From the NCBI GenBank assembly GCA_020637335.1, contig JACJWC010000015.1, forward strand, positions 62,001 to 126,000: a stretch of DNA of 64,000 nucleotides, given 5' to 3'. This stretch comes from Acidobacteriota bacterium (GTDB taxonomy: Bacteria > Acidobacteriota > Holophagae > Acanthopleuribacterales > Acanthopleuribacteraceae). Of the stretch, positions 16,959 to 25,471 are shown piece after piece; the first letter of the stretch is position 1, and the number at the start of each line of letters is the position of its first letter. The notes below the pieces were generated by a model. The model was not told where the DNA came from. It worked only from the letters and a program-made list of their open reading frames with translations, and did no database searches. Both the position numbers and the translations under genes were made by a program.

Positions 16959-17963
16959 CTACCCGAGATGGGCAACAATTTTTTGGCCTTCTTTGGAGAT
17001 TCGATATTTTTGATTTGGGCTTCGCGGCTTTTGAGGAAGGGTCATTTCAATCCATCCCTTGGCCAGGGCGGGCACGAGATAGGCTTTGCGGAAATGTTCG
17101 TCGTCCTTCAAGCCAAGCGCTGTTTTGAGCTGAAGTCGGCTCATCTCGCCCTGCATGGCGTAAAGGAGCCTAACTTCCGGGGTGGCTTCCGGGGCAGCTT
17201 CCGGGGTTGATGTTGTCAGGGTGTTCCAGATCATTTTTAACATGAAGGCTATGAAAGGACCTGAGTCGGCACGATCGCTGCTTTGCTTAATAGCGCGATA
17301 ATAGTCGGCCTGGTGCTCAAAAATCAGGCTTTCTACTGGCATGTTGGCGAAAAGCGGATTCCAGTTGGCCAGAATGAGACTTTGCCACAATCGGCCCATG
17401 CGACCATTTCCGTCAGCAAAAGGGTGAATGAATTCAAATTCATAGTGAAAAATAGAGCTTGCCAGAAGCGGGTGAATGTCCGTCGTGGCCAACCAGGCAA
17501 AAAGGTCCTGCATGAGTTGGGGCACACGCTCTGAAGGCGGAGCCATGTGGATGACGAGTTGGCCTGTCATTACACCGACACCGCTACTTCTATTCCGACC
17601 AAGCTCATCTATGAGGCCTGACATCAAAATCCGATGTGCATCCAGTAAGTCGGCTGGTGAATGGGGATCCCAATTTTCAAATCGGTCATAGGCGGCCAAG
17701 GCATTTTTCACTTCCTGGACTTCTCGTGGTGGTGCTATTACCCGCTTTCCTTCGAGTATGGCGGAGATTTGAGCCTCACTCATGGTGTTGCCTTCAATCG
17801 CCAGAGAACCGTGAATGGTTCGAATACGGTTGATCCGCCGTAAGCGCAGGCTATTGCTTTGCCTTGTGATTTGGGTCAATTGCCCGAGGAGCTCGCAAAT
17901 AGAGGCGACCTGATTCAGAATTTCTGGCGTGATGGTGTAGGGTGGTTGATACGTCATTGGCAC
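16959..17963 (-). CDS. Fic-domain AMP transferase-like protein with own inhibitory helix
   Basis: A 334-residue Fic protein. The N-terminal inhibitory helix motif (S/T)xxxE(G/N) is present as SLAIEG at residues 53-58, with Glu57 as the blocking residue. The catalytic motif HPFADGNGRMGR begins at His180. A winged-helix-like C terminus follows (MSRLQLKTALGLKDDEHFRKAYL). This is the class II arrangement, where one polypeptide carries both the Fic domain and its inhibitor. Known Fic proteins transfer AMP to hydroxyl groups of target proteins; the target here is unknown. A short Pro/Glu/Ala repeat links the two halves. GTG 17963 or ATG 17957 may be the start. Confidence 0.92.
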   Translation of the reverse strand: MPMTYQPPYTITPEILNQVASICELLGQLTQITRQSNSLRLRRINRIRTIHGSLAIEGNTMSEAQISAILEGKRVIAPPREVQEVKNALAAYDRFENWDPHSPADLLDAHRILMSGLIDELGRNRSSGVGVMTGQLVIHMAPPSERVPQLMQDLFAWLATTDIHPLLASSIFHYEFEFIHPFADGNGRMGRLWQSLILANWNPLFANMPVESLIFEHQADYYRAIKQSSDRADSGPFIAFMLKMIWNTLTTSTPEAAPEATPEVRLLYAMQGEMSRLQLKTALGLKDDEHFRKAYLVPALAKGWIEMTLPQKPRSPNQKYRISKEGQKIVAHLG

Positions 17964-18103
17964 TCTTGAAATGGATATCCCGACTGGTTGACTATGGAAA
18001 CGCGGGCCACCTGAGAATTTTAATTCTATCCCTTTTGCTGATTGAAACGGTGCCGCTTACAGGGCACGAAAGGTTTTGGGAATCTCAATCCTGGCCTACG
18101 ATT

Positions 18104-18270
18104 CACTCGCGGCGTTCGTTATCCTTGACCACGGCTATCCCCGTTTCGGCCCTTCAGGCCGGTAAATGGGAAGGATTCACCCACAATCCATGTAGCGTTA
18201 TTTATCCTTCCCCAACCGCCTCCGATTGGAGATCCCAACACGCGAATCCTTATTCCGGAAAGACCAAATG
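18104..18270 (+). repeat. R5 repeat, copy a (with the 3' half of an R1 element)
   Basis: It begins with the 3' part of an R1-type element (CTTGACCACGGCTATCC, then GGCCCTTCAGGCC). CCTTCCCCAACCGCCT, a small stem, TCCCAACACGCGA and CCGGAAAGACC follow. Copies at 50596-50735 and 57042-57175 share this order. Confidence 0.65.
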
Positions 18271-18596
18271 AGTGACGCCTGAGGATCGGCTCAAAGGTTA
18301 ATACGAACTCTTTTTCGCGGAATTTCGCGTTTTTCGCGGTTGAAATCAGGTTAAGGCCGCCCAAAAATCCAATTGACACGTCAGCCCTTCAAATGCGGAT
18401 TTCATCTTCTCCTCTGTTTCCATTTTTTTTCTGTGGATTCTGTGCCTTTTGGTGGTTTTGATCTGGCGGATGTGCGGCATTGAAGCCCGCTAGGAGACGG
18501 TGCCTGGTTTTTTAAACGCAGATTTTTTTGGGTGTTACTCGGCCGTTAATCGTTCCTTCCCAAAATGGAGAGCGTGCTCTCTACCAAAGGAGTGTT
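18271..18596. other. Intergenic stretch with TTCGCG-rich short repeats
   Basis: No gene is supportable. Near 18305-18345 there are three TTCGCG-type units separated by T runs, similar to the CG-rich hairpin region at 16558-16620. The promoter of the second TonB receptor must lie toward the right end. Confidence 0.4.
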
Positions 18597-20861
18597 ATGT
18601 TCGGTCTGTTGTGTTTTTTTGTCTTAGGCGGTGGCTTGCGCTGTGATGGGGTAGTGGTCGATCGCGAAAGCGGATCGCCCATTCGCGATGCAAATTTGGA
18701 AGTGAAACCGCTCGGATTAAAGGTTTTGGTTAATGCGGCAGGGTCCTTTCAATTTGAAGTTCCCGCTGGTTCTTATGTTCTTTCCGTTCGCGCGCCCGGT
18801 TACGCCGGCAAGGATATCGCCCTGTCCATCTCGGCGGAGACGCCCAAACAAACGATTCAGCTGGAGCGCCAGAGCTTAATCGAAACGATGACGGTAATGC
18901 CCAGCACTTACAGTCTGATGGAGCAGGATCCAGCCAGCCAAACCGCGCTTTCCAAAAAACAAATCGCGCAAATGCCTAAGTTTGGAGATGATATCTATCG
19001 CCTGGTCGCCCAAATGCCCGGAACGAATGCCAAGGGTTTTTTGGCTCAATTTACGATTCGCGGCGGCCTGGAAAACGAAACCTTAGTCCTGTTGGATGGT
19101 TTGGAGATTCAGGAACCTTTCCATCTCAAGGATTTTGGTTCGGTTTTTAGCGCCATCGATTCGGAAGCGGTCGGTCGTTTGGATTTGTTGACTGGCGGGT
19201 TCACGGCCCAATACGGCGGAAAAATGAGTGGGGTATTGGATTTCCAATCCGCTGTACCCACGGAGAAACGCACGTCTGTGGGATTGAGCTTCAGCAATGC
19301 CCATTTTTTGACGGAGGGCAGTTTTGCAGGCGGATTGGGCCAATATTTGGTGTCTTTACGCCGTGGTTATCTGGACATTCTGTTGGATTTGGCCGGTGCC
19401 AACACAGAAGAAGACGAAAAAATGGAGATTCCCTATTACGACTCGTTTGGCAAAGTTCAATACAGCTTAAGTGAACGGCACACCTGGGGCATCAATTATT
19501 GGTTATCTGACGACGAATTAAATTTTGTCGATCGGGGCGATGACGAAGCAGGCGAGATCGGGACGAGCTACGGGAGCCGCACTCTTTGGACCTACCTCAA
19601 ATCGTTTTGGACGCCCAATCTCTACAGTCGAACCCTGCTCTTCGCAAACGAATATGAGCGAAACCGCATCGCCCAAGGCCAGAATTGGTTTAATGCGACC
19701 AATTCCTCGGTTGATGAGGATATATCCAGTCAGGAATGGGGTTTCAAGCAGGATTGGGAATGGAAGCCAAATGATTTTCAGCAATATCGCTGGGGCTTCC
19801 TGTTCCGCGACCAGGATGCGGATTACTACTACAAAAGTCATTACGAAACAGATGTGCCCATCTTCGGCGATTGGACCCGCGATCCTGTGTTCAATTTCAC
19901 CAGAAAAGGGGAAAGCTACCAGGCGTATCTCTCCGCGCGTTTTCAATTGGGCAATCGCTGGGTGGCCGAGCTGGGTGCACGTTACGAATCGGTCGATTTC
20001 CAGGATGATGCGTTGTTGAGTCCGCGTTTCAACTTGGCGTTTCAGGTCCGACCGGAAACGACGTTGCGTTTGGCCCTAGGCCGCTTTGCGCAACGCCAGG
20101 AGATTTTTGGCTTGCAAGTAGCCGATGGCATAACCGAATACGATCCAATTGCTTACGCCGATCATTATTTGCTGGCCTTTGAACAGACCTTGAGCCACCG
20201 CTTCAACCTCAAAGTAGAAGCCTATTACAAGGATATTCAGAACCTTTCAACCCGGTACGAAACGGTTTTCGCTTTCCTGGACCCGTTTCCGGAATGGCGT
20301 GATGACCGCTTCCCCCTGGCCGTAACCCAAGCCGAAGCTTATGGTTTGGATGTGGTCATGCAAGCCCAATTCTCGCCAAAGCTTTCGGGTTACCTGAATT
20401 ATTCCTATGCAGTTGCAGAGGATGAAATCGACGGTGTGGCAACCCCACGTCGGTTTGGCGGTCCACACTTTGCCAAAGCCAGTTTGAATTGGGAGAAAAG
20501 TAATAAGTGGAATCTCCATTTGAATTGGACCTACACGCCGGGTCGGCGTACTCAGGACCTGTTTTTTGAGCAGGTCCAAGGCGAGGATGGAAGTGTTACT
20601 TATTTGCCGCAAATCGGGCCCTTATACAAAAAAGCCTATCCGGCCTACCATGCGTTGAACTTCCGCTTGACCCGAAACTTCATCAAACCCAATCAGCGCG
20701 GCATGAGCTTTTTCCTGGATGTGACCAACGTTTACGGCAGGGAAGTGCCGTTGGGCTTTGATTACGAAATCTATCCGGTTGAGGGTGGGTATGCAGTGGA
20801 TCGCTATACGGACGACAGTTTGCCCATCCTTCCGTCACTCGGATTCAGCTATGTTTTCTAA
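18597..20861 (+). CDS. TonB-dependent receptor with carboxypeptidase-regulatory domain
   Basis: A 754-residue outer-membrane receptor from ATG 18597 (AGGAG just upstream); a longer frame begins at 18528. The signal peptide is MFGLLCFFVLGGGLRC. The N-terminal beta-sandwich is DGVVVDRESGSPIRDANLEV. The plug is DIYRLVAQMPGTNAKGFLAQFTIRGGLENETLVLLDGLEI, and the barrel ends LGFSYVF. Unlike the receptor at 13935 it has no STN domain. It converges on the fecR gene with only 4 bases between the stop codons. Both receptors share the same architecture otherwise and probably import related, unidentified substrates. Confidence 0.9.
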   Translation: MFGLLCFFVLGGGLRCDGVVVDRESGSPIRDANLEVKPLGLKVLVNAAGSFQFEVPAGSYVLSVRAPGYAGKDIALSISAETPKQTIQLERQSLIETMTVMPSTYSLMEQDPASQTALSKKQIAQMPKFGDDIYRLVAQMPGTNAKGFLAQFTIRGGLENETLVLLDGLEIQEPFHLKDFGSVFSAIDSEAVGRLDLLTGGFTAQYGGKMSGVLDFQSAVPTEKRTSVGLSFSNAHFLTEGSFAGGLGQYLVSLRRGYLDILLDLAGANTEEDEKMEIPYYDSFGKVQYSLSERHTWGINYWLSDDELNFVDRGDDEAGEIGTSYGSRTLWTYLKSFWTPNLYSRTLLFANEYERNRIAQGQNWFNATNSSVDEDISSQEWGFKQDWEWKPNDFQQYRWGFLFRDQDADYYYKSHYETDVPIFGDWTRDPVFNFTRKGESYQAYLSARFQLGNRWVAELGARYESVDFQDDALLSPRFNLAFQVRPETTLRLALGRFAQRQEIFGLQVADGITEYDPIAYADHYLLAFEQTLSHRFNLKVEAYYKDIQNLSTRYETVFAFLDPFPEWRDDRFPLAVTQAEAYGLDVVMQAQFSPKLSGYLNYSYAVAEDEIDGVATPRRFGGPHFAKASLNWEKSNKWNLHLNWTYTPGRRTQDLFFEQVQGEDGSVTYLPQIGPLYKKAYPAYHALNFRLTRNFIKPNQRGMSFFLDVTNVYGREVPLGFDYEIYPVEGGYAVDRYTDDSLPILPSLGFSYVF

Positions 20862-20865
20862 AAGC

Positions 20866-21762
20866 CTATTCGAATCGGTAACCAGTCGGGGTAGCGACAA
20901 CGTCACGATTGACCAGTTGGGCCAGGGTGGCGACCGATTGTTCGAGAACATCGGCCTGAAAACTCCCTGAAATCGGAATCTCCCTATCCGCGGGCGGCAC
21001 TTCCAAACGGATCGCGAAGTGCCGCTCCACTTCCTGACAGACGCGGTAAAACGGTTCCTGATCAAAGAAAAACTGATTGTGGCGCCAAGCCGGAAAGGAG
21101 GGATTGGGTAAAGGATTGGCCTGTTCCGGCAATTGGCCTTGGGCACAGCGAATGAAATCACCTTTCCGTAAATCCAGCGATTGGCCCGGTTGGGACAAAG
21201 AAGTGAGCCCTACCCAGCCTTCAACCACCCCAACCGTGAGCGTTTGATCTCGGGTCGATACATTGAATTGGGTTCCCTTAACTGTTACCAGGACCGAATC
21301 GGTTTTGATTTCAAAGGGAAACGCGCCTTTGGCGACCTCAAAAAAGGCTTCACCACTCAAGGTCAGGGATCGGTTTTCGTCTGGAAATCCGTTGTCCAGG
21401 ACCAGGTTTGAATCTGCGTTGAGAAAGACTCGGCTGCCATCGGCCAGGGTCAAGGTTTGCGTTTGGCCCGGTTGGGTTGCAAAAGCGCGCGGCGGCTGCA
21501 TCCACCATAACACTGCGGCCAGGAGGATGGCGGCGGCTAGGGCGAAAAGCGGCCATGTCCGCCGTTTGGGGCGGATTTCCTTTTGCGCTTCCTGCACCAA
21601 CGCTTGCCATTGGGCCTCCAGGTTTTCGCCTGCAGGAAACGGGATCTGGTTGCTGGCTGACCACAGTTGGTCCAATTCTTTCAGGGAATTGGATGATTCT
21701 TCTGGATCGGTAGCTATATGCTCCTCGAGCCATTCGGGAGGGGTTTTGCGGTCTTCACTCAT
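20866..21762 (-). CDS. FecR-like transmembrane anti-sigma/signal transducer
   Basis: A 298-residue protein. Cytoplasmic N-terminal ~85 residues are followed by one membrane helix (LFALAAAILLAAVLWW). A periplasmic FecR domain (TLADGSRVFLNADSNLVL, RSLTLSGEAFFEVAKG, VLVTVKGTQFNVS) follows. A C-terminal domain (FYRVCQEVERHFAIRLEV ... ISGSFQADVLEQSVATLAQL) matches the DUF4974/STN-like module of FecR proteins. It lies 40 bases downstream of the ECF sigma gene and is surely cotranscribed. By family precedent it relays a receptor signal to the sigma factor. Confidence 0.92.
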   Translation of the reverse strand: MSEDRKTPPEWLEEHIATDPEESSNSLKELDQLWSASNQIPFPAGENLEAQWQALVQEAQKEIRPKRRTWPLFALAAAILLAAVLWWMQPPRAFATQPGQTQTLTLADGSRVFLNADSNLVLDNGFPDENRSLTLSGEAFFEVAKGAFPFEIKTDSVLVTVKGTQFNVSTRDQTLTVGVVEGWVGLTSLSQPGQSLDLRKGDFIRCAQGQLPEQANPLPNPSFPAWRHNQFFFDQEPFYRVCQEVERHFAIRLEVPPADREIPISGSFQADVLEQSVATLAQLVNRDVVATPTGYRFE

Positions 21763-21802
21763 ACGGCCTCACACCTTCTTAACGAATGAAATCGGGATTT
21801 CT

Positions 21803-22357
21803 CTAAAGCAGATCGCGACATTTTTGCCTCAATACCTTCAGCGCCTGGTAGAGCTGATTTTCGACAGTTTTCTTGGTGATCCCCAACATTTCTGCAATTT
21901 CACCATTGGATTTGCCTTCAAAACGGCTCAAAACAAAAACAATGCGACACTTATCGGGCAGGTCATCCTGAACGACCTGCCAAATTCGCGCTTGCAGTTG
22001 GTTGAGCTGGAAGGCCTGTTGTGGCGTCGGATTGGGATGTTGGCTAATCGATTCCACATGGGCCTGGTGGCGGATGCGCACATCCAGGTGTTTGTATTCG
22101 TCCTTGATCAAGTTGCGCCCAATTTGAATGAGATAGGCCAAAACGGAGGTGTCGGCCTGTAGGTTCTGGCGATTGCGCCATATCCTCAAAAAACACTCTT
22201 GGGCCAGATCTTCGGCCCTGGCTTGATCCTGGGTTTCAAGCCACAACGTCTTGACCAAAATGGGTTGATACCGCTCATACAAGGGTTTTAGTGATTCGAT
22301 CGCGCCCGTTTTTAAGGCCTGGATCATATGTGAGTCACTCGGACCTGGACCAGACAT
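21803..22357 (-). CDS. ECF RNA polymerase sigma factor, FecI-type
   Basis: A 184-residue sigma-70 family protein. Region 2 is visible as RAEDLAQECFLRIWRNRQ and YLIQIGRNLIKDEYKH. Region 4 is LPDKCRIVFVLSRFEGKSNGEIAEMLGITKKTVENQLYQALKVLR. It is followed by fecR, giving the sigma/anti-sigma pair typical of cell-surface signalling. The likely targets are one or both TonB receptor genes nearby, but no recognisable shared ECF promoter could be confirmed by eye. Confidence 0.92.
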   Translation of the reverse strand: MSGPGPSDSHMIQALKTGAIESLKPLYERYQPILVKTLWLETQDQARAEDLAQECFLRIWRNRQNLQADTSVLAYLIQIGRNLIKDEYKHLDVRIRHQAHVESISQHPNPTPQQAFQLNQLQARIWQVVQDDLPDKCRIVFVLSRFEGKSNGEIAEMLGITKKTVENQLYQALKVLRQKCRDLL

Positions 22358-22558
22358 TGAAGCCTTGAATTCCTTTTTTGTGCCAGATTCAGACAGTACC
22401 CTACCATTTTTTAACGTCAGTGCATTGAAAACATGTGAACGTCCTCTTCGGGTCTTCTTTTCTCCCAGGTTGATATTGTGTCGAACATGATAAAAGTGAT
22501 AATTTCGGAAAAATTTTCAATATGATAAGGTTCGTTTTTTGAAATTGAGGGGCGTTTC

Positions 22559-24898
22559 ATGCGGGGTTTTAAGGGGTTTCTTCTTGTAGGGCTGAGTGCT
22601 CTTTTTCTTGTTTATCTCGCCCTTCCTGTCAAAGAGCGCACCCAAGAAATGGCGAAAGAAAATGTATTACTTCCAGATGATTATTTTTGGTTGCAGCGAT
22701 CATGGCCCAATGGCGCCATCAAAAATGATTCACGGCAACAGGCCCTGAATCAAAGGGCCCAATATCCTTCCCAACCCGGTTTGACTTGGAGTTTTGCTGG
22801 TCCAAACAATCTAGGTGGGCGGGTTACCTGCGCAGCCATGGATCCGCGTGGAACTAATGTGATCTATGTAGGTTCCGCATCCGGTGGCCTGTTTAAATCC
22901 ATAGATGGCGGTGCGAGTTGGACGGCTCTCTTGGATGATCTCGATTGTTTAGCGGTTGGCGCTTTGACATTAGATCCGAACAACCCCGATATCCTCTATG
23001 TTGGTATGGGAGAACCAAATGGGGGTGGCGGTTCGGTAGCCTATGGCGGAACTGGGGTTTATAAATCCATTGATGGAGGAGCCCATTTTGTGTCACTTGG
23101 CCTTCAGGATACTTTTTCTATTGGCCGAATTGTCGTGGACCCCAGTGACAGTAATACGCTTTATGTAGCTGCAATGGGCAGACTTTTTGACATGAATCCA
23201 GAGCGTGGTGTTTATCGCAGCCTGGATGCAGGGATTACCTGGCAAAAAGTTCTTTTTATTTCCGAGCAAACAGGATGTATCGACCTTTCAATCAATCCGA
23301 ATAATCCTGACATCATTTTTGCAGCTATGTGGCAGCGCGTTCGGACCATTAGCGAACGAACCTATGGGGGCGAGGAATGTGGGCTATATCGCTCCACCAA
23401 TGGCGGAGACAGTTGGCAGGAACTAACTGGCGGCCTGCCCGGTGGTGCGAATGTTGGCCGAATTGGAGTGGCAGTTGCCCCGTCCATGCCCAATATTGTT
23501 TATGCCATTTATGCAGATGTGGTAGGTAACTTTACGGGGGTCTACCGCAGTGCGGATCATGGAATGAGTTGGAACCGCACGAACGATGGCGCCTTATCCA
23601 GTCTCTATGGCAGTTATGGCTGGTGGTTTGGAAATATCCGGGTGGACCCTGTAGATTCAGACACGGTCTATGCCCTTGGGTTATATGTCTATGGCTCCGA
23701 AAATGGCGGAGCTTCCTGGTCCTGGCGCAATGGTGGTATGCATGTGGATCAACACGACTTTTGGATTCACCCAAGTCAGAGCGATCTTTTGTTGGCAGCG
23801 AATGATGGCGGCCTCTACCTCTCGGCCAACGGGGGGATTAATTATCAACAATTGCAAAATTTACCGATCACCCAATTCTACACATCCGCCTTGGATCCCC
23901 AATTCCCAGAACGCATCTATGGCGGTGCTCAAGATAATGGCACTTGGCGAACCCTTACTGGCGGTTTAGACGATTGGATCAAAATCTATTCGGGCGATGG
24001 ATTTTATGTGCTTGTAGATCCGATTGATAACAATTTTGTCTATGCAGAGTCTCAATACGGAGGATTGGTCAGATCCACGAACGGTGGATTTTCGTTTTCC
24101 TCGGCTACCTTTGGGGTGAATTCGTCAGATCGCTTTAATTGGAGTTCCCCGTTGGTAATCGATCCTCAAAACCCTGAAACCCTTTATTTTGGCTCGCACC
24201 GAATTTATCGCTCAACCAATCGAGCCAGTTCCTGGTCCGTATTAAGTCCCGACCTGACATCTGGCGATGGCGGGGTTAATGTGGTTTTTGGCACGATTTC
24301 GACCCTTGAAGTTTCTCCTTTGGACTCACAAAGGATTTATGCAGGGACTGATGATGGACACGTTTGGACCACCGCAGATGGGGGAGGAACTTGGAATGAA
24401 ATTACGGGTGATTTGCCCCAGCGGTGGATAACTCGTGTTACGGCATCACCGCACCAAAGTGAGACGGTTTATGTCACAGTTTCCGGGTTCAGGTGGGACA
24501 ATTACCTTCCACACGTTTTTCGCTCCTTAAATGCAGGAGGAACCTGGGAAGATATTTCCACCAACCTCCCTGAAGCGCCCTTGAATGATGTCCTTGAAGA
24601 TCCATCAAGGGTAGGCGTGCTTTATGTTGCTGGCGATATGGGTGTATTTACAACGGACCAGCCCGGATCCAATTGGCAATTGATCGGTGGTGGACTTCCA
24701 CATGCCCCTGCCATGGACCTCACACTACACGACCCCAGTCGGACCCTTTTGGTCGCTACTTTTGGTCGCGGGATGTGGACAATCCCATTGGAACCGCCCT
24801 GTTATACACCCGATGATTATTCACAAGCGCTAGCCTCATGGCCCTTAGCTTCGAATATTCCCGACCTGATCAACATCCTAAATTCCCCATGCCCTTGA
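22559..24898 (+). CDS. Exported BNR/Asp-box repeat protein (sortilin/sialidase-like propeller)
   Basis: A 779-residue exported protein with an N-terminal hydrophobic anchor or signal (GFLLVGLSALFLVYLALP). At least eight Asp-box-like repeats are seen, such as SIDGGASWTALL, SLDAGITWQKVL, STNGGDSWQELT, SADHGMSWNRT and TADGGGTWNEIT. Each is followed by a D-P-x-(N/D)-x-x-x-(I/L)-Y-V blade strand. Such proteins form multi-bladed propellers related to VPS10/sortilin and sialidase folds; many of this kind are glycoside hydrolases or surface proteins. I see no sialidase RIP motif. The last 35 residues (to ILNSPCP) lie outside the propeller and may be a sorting tail. Confidence 0.85.
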   Translation: MRGFKGFLLVGLSALFLVYLALPVKERTQEMAKENVLLPDDYFWLQRSWPNGAIKNDSRQQALNQRAQYPSQPGLTWSFAGPNNLGGRVTCAAMDPRGTNVIYVGSASGGLFKSIDGGASWTALLDDLDCLAVGALTLDPNNPDILYVGMGEPNGGGGSVAYGGTGVYKSIDGGAHFVSLGLQDTFSIGRIVVDPSDSNTLYVAAMGRLFDMNPERGVYRSLDAGITWQKVLFISEQTGCIDLSINPNNPDIIFAAMWQRVRTISERTYGGEECGLYRSTNGGDSWQELTGGLPGGANVGRIGVAVAPSMPNIVYAIYADVVGNFTGVYRSADHGMSWNRTNDGALSSLYGSYGWWFGNIRVDPVDSDTVYALGLYVYGSENGGASWSWRNGGMHVDQHDFWIHPSQSDLLLAANDGGLYLSANGGINYQQLQNLPITQFYTSALDPQFPERIYGGAQDNGTWRTLTGGLDDWIKIYSGDGFYVLVDPIDNNFVYAESQYGGLVRSTNGGFSFSSATFGVNSSDRFNWSSPLVIDPQNPETLYFGSHRIYRSTNRASSWSVLSPDLTSGDGGVNVVFGTISTLEVSPLDSQRIYAGTDDGHVWTTADGGGTWNEITGDLPQRWITRVTASPHQSETVYVTVSGFRWDNYLPHVFRSLNAGGTWEDISTNLPEAPLNDVLEDPSRVGVLYVAGDMGVFTTDQPGSNWQLIGGGLPHAPAMDLTLHDPSRTLLVATFGRGMWTIPLEPPCYTPDDYSQALASWPLASNIPDLINILNSPCP

Positions 24899-25049
24899 AC
24901 CAAACCGAACGGAATGAGCCATAAGCCGTTGGATGGCGAAAAGATTCAGGTTTGGGGCCATAACTATGAAAAATGATACAAAATTTCTCACCTTGTTTCG
25001 GTGAACTTGATACGGCGTCTCAATTCGCCTTACAATCACCTGCTGAAGG

Positions 25050-25406
25050 ATGGTGGATTTGAATCCTGGATTGCGGATACTCTTTGTGCTTGGAATTTGC
25101 TGGTTCAATGTGGAGCCCTTGATCTCTGCTTCTGTCAGCGATTGTTGCGGCAGCCATGTGGTCCTGGAAGATATCCATTTACCGGCCTGTTCGGTCGTTG
25201 AAGATAGCAACCACGAACAAGACGAACCGTGTTCCGAAGAGTCCTGTCCGCGTTGCGAAGCCCATTCCTGCATGGCCCATTGGGCCGATCTCAACGAAAT
25301 TGCTGCACCCAGTTTTGGTCAACCTGCAGCAGATCGCCTGCCTGCCTTTGACCTAAAACTTCATACGGGCAAGTTACTCGATATTTTCCGTCCGCCTCAA
25401 ACCTGA
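25050..25406 (+). CDS. Small exported cysteine-rich protein ahead of a metal efflux system
   Basis: A 118-residue protein with a signal-like hydrophobic segment (LRILFVLGICWFNV). The mature part is rich in Cys and His (SDCCGSH, CSVVED, EPCSEESCPRCEAHSCMAH), which suggests metal binding. The C terminus IFRPPQT resembles the FRPP ending seen in small proteins linked to copper/heavy-metal resistance loci; I give this only as a resemblance. It lies 65 bases before the RND adaptor on the same strand, so it probably shares a transcript. Confidence 0.6.
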   Translation: MVDLNPGLRILFVLGICWFNVEPLISASVSDCCGSHVVLEDIHLPACSVVEDSNHEQDEPCSEESCPRCEAHSCMAHWADLNEIAAPSFGQPAADRLPAFDLKLHTGKLLDIFRPPQT

Positions 25407-25471
25407 TTCCTCATTTCGACGGCCTTACCGCTTGCCGTTACTTTTGCGGAATAAAAATTTGAGGAGTCCAC

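Noticed and set aside
24878..25294. 138-codon minus-strand frame beside the metal operon
   Set aside because: It overlaps the Cys-rich gene and has no motif or ribosome-binding site.
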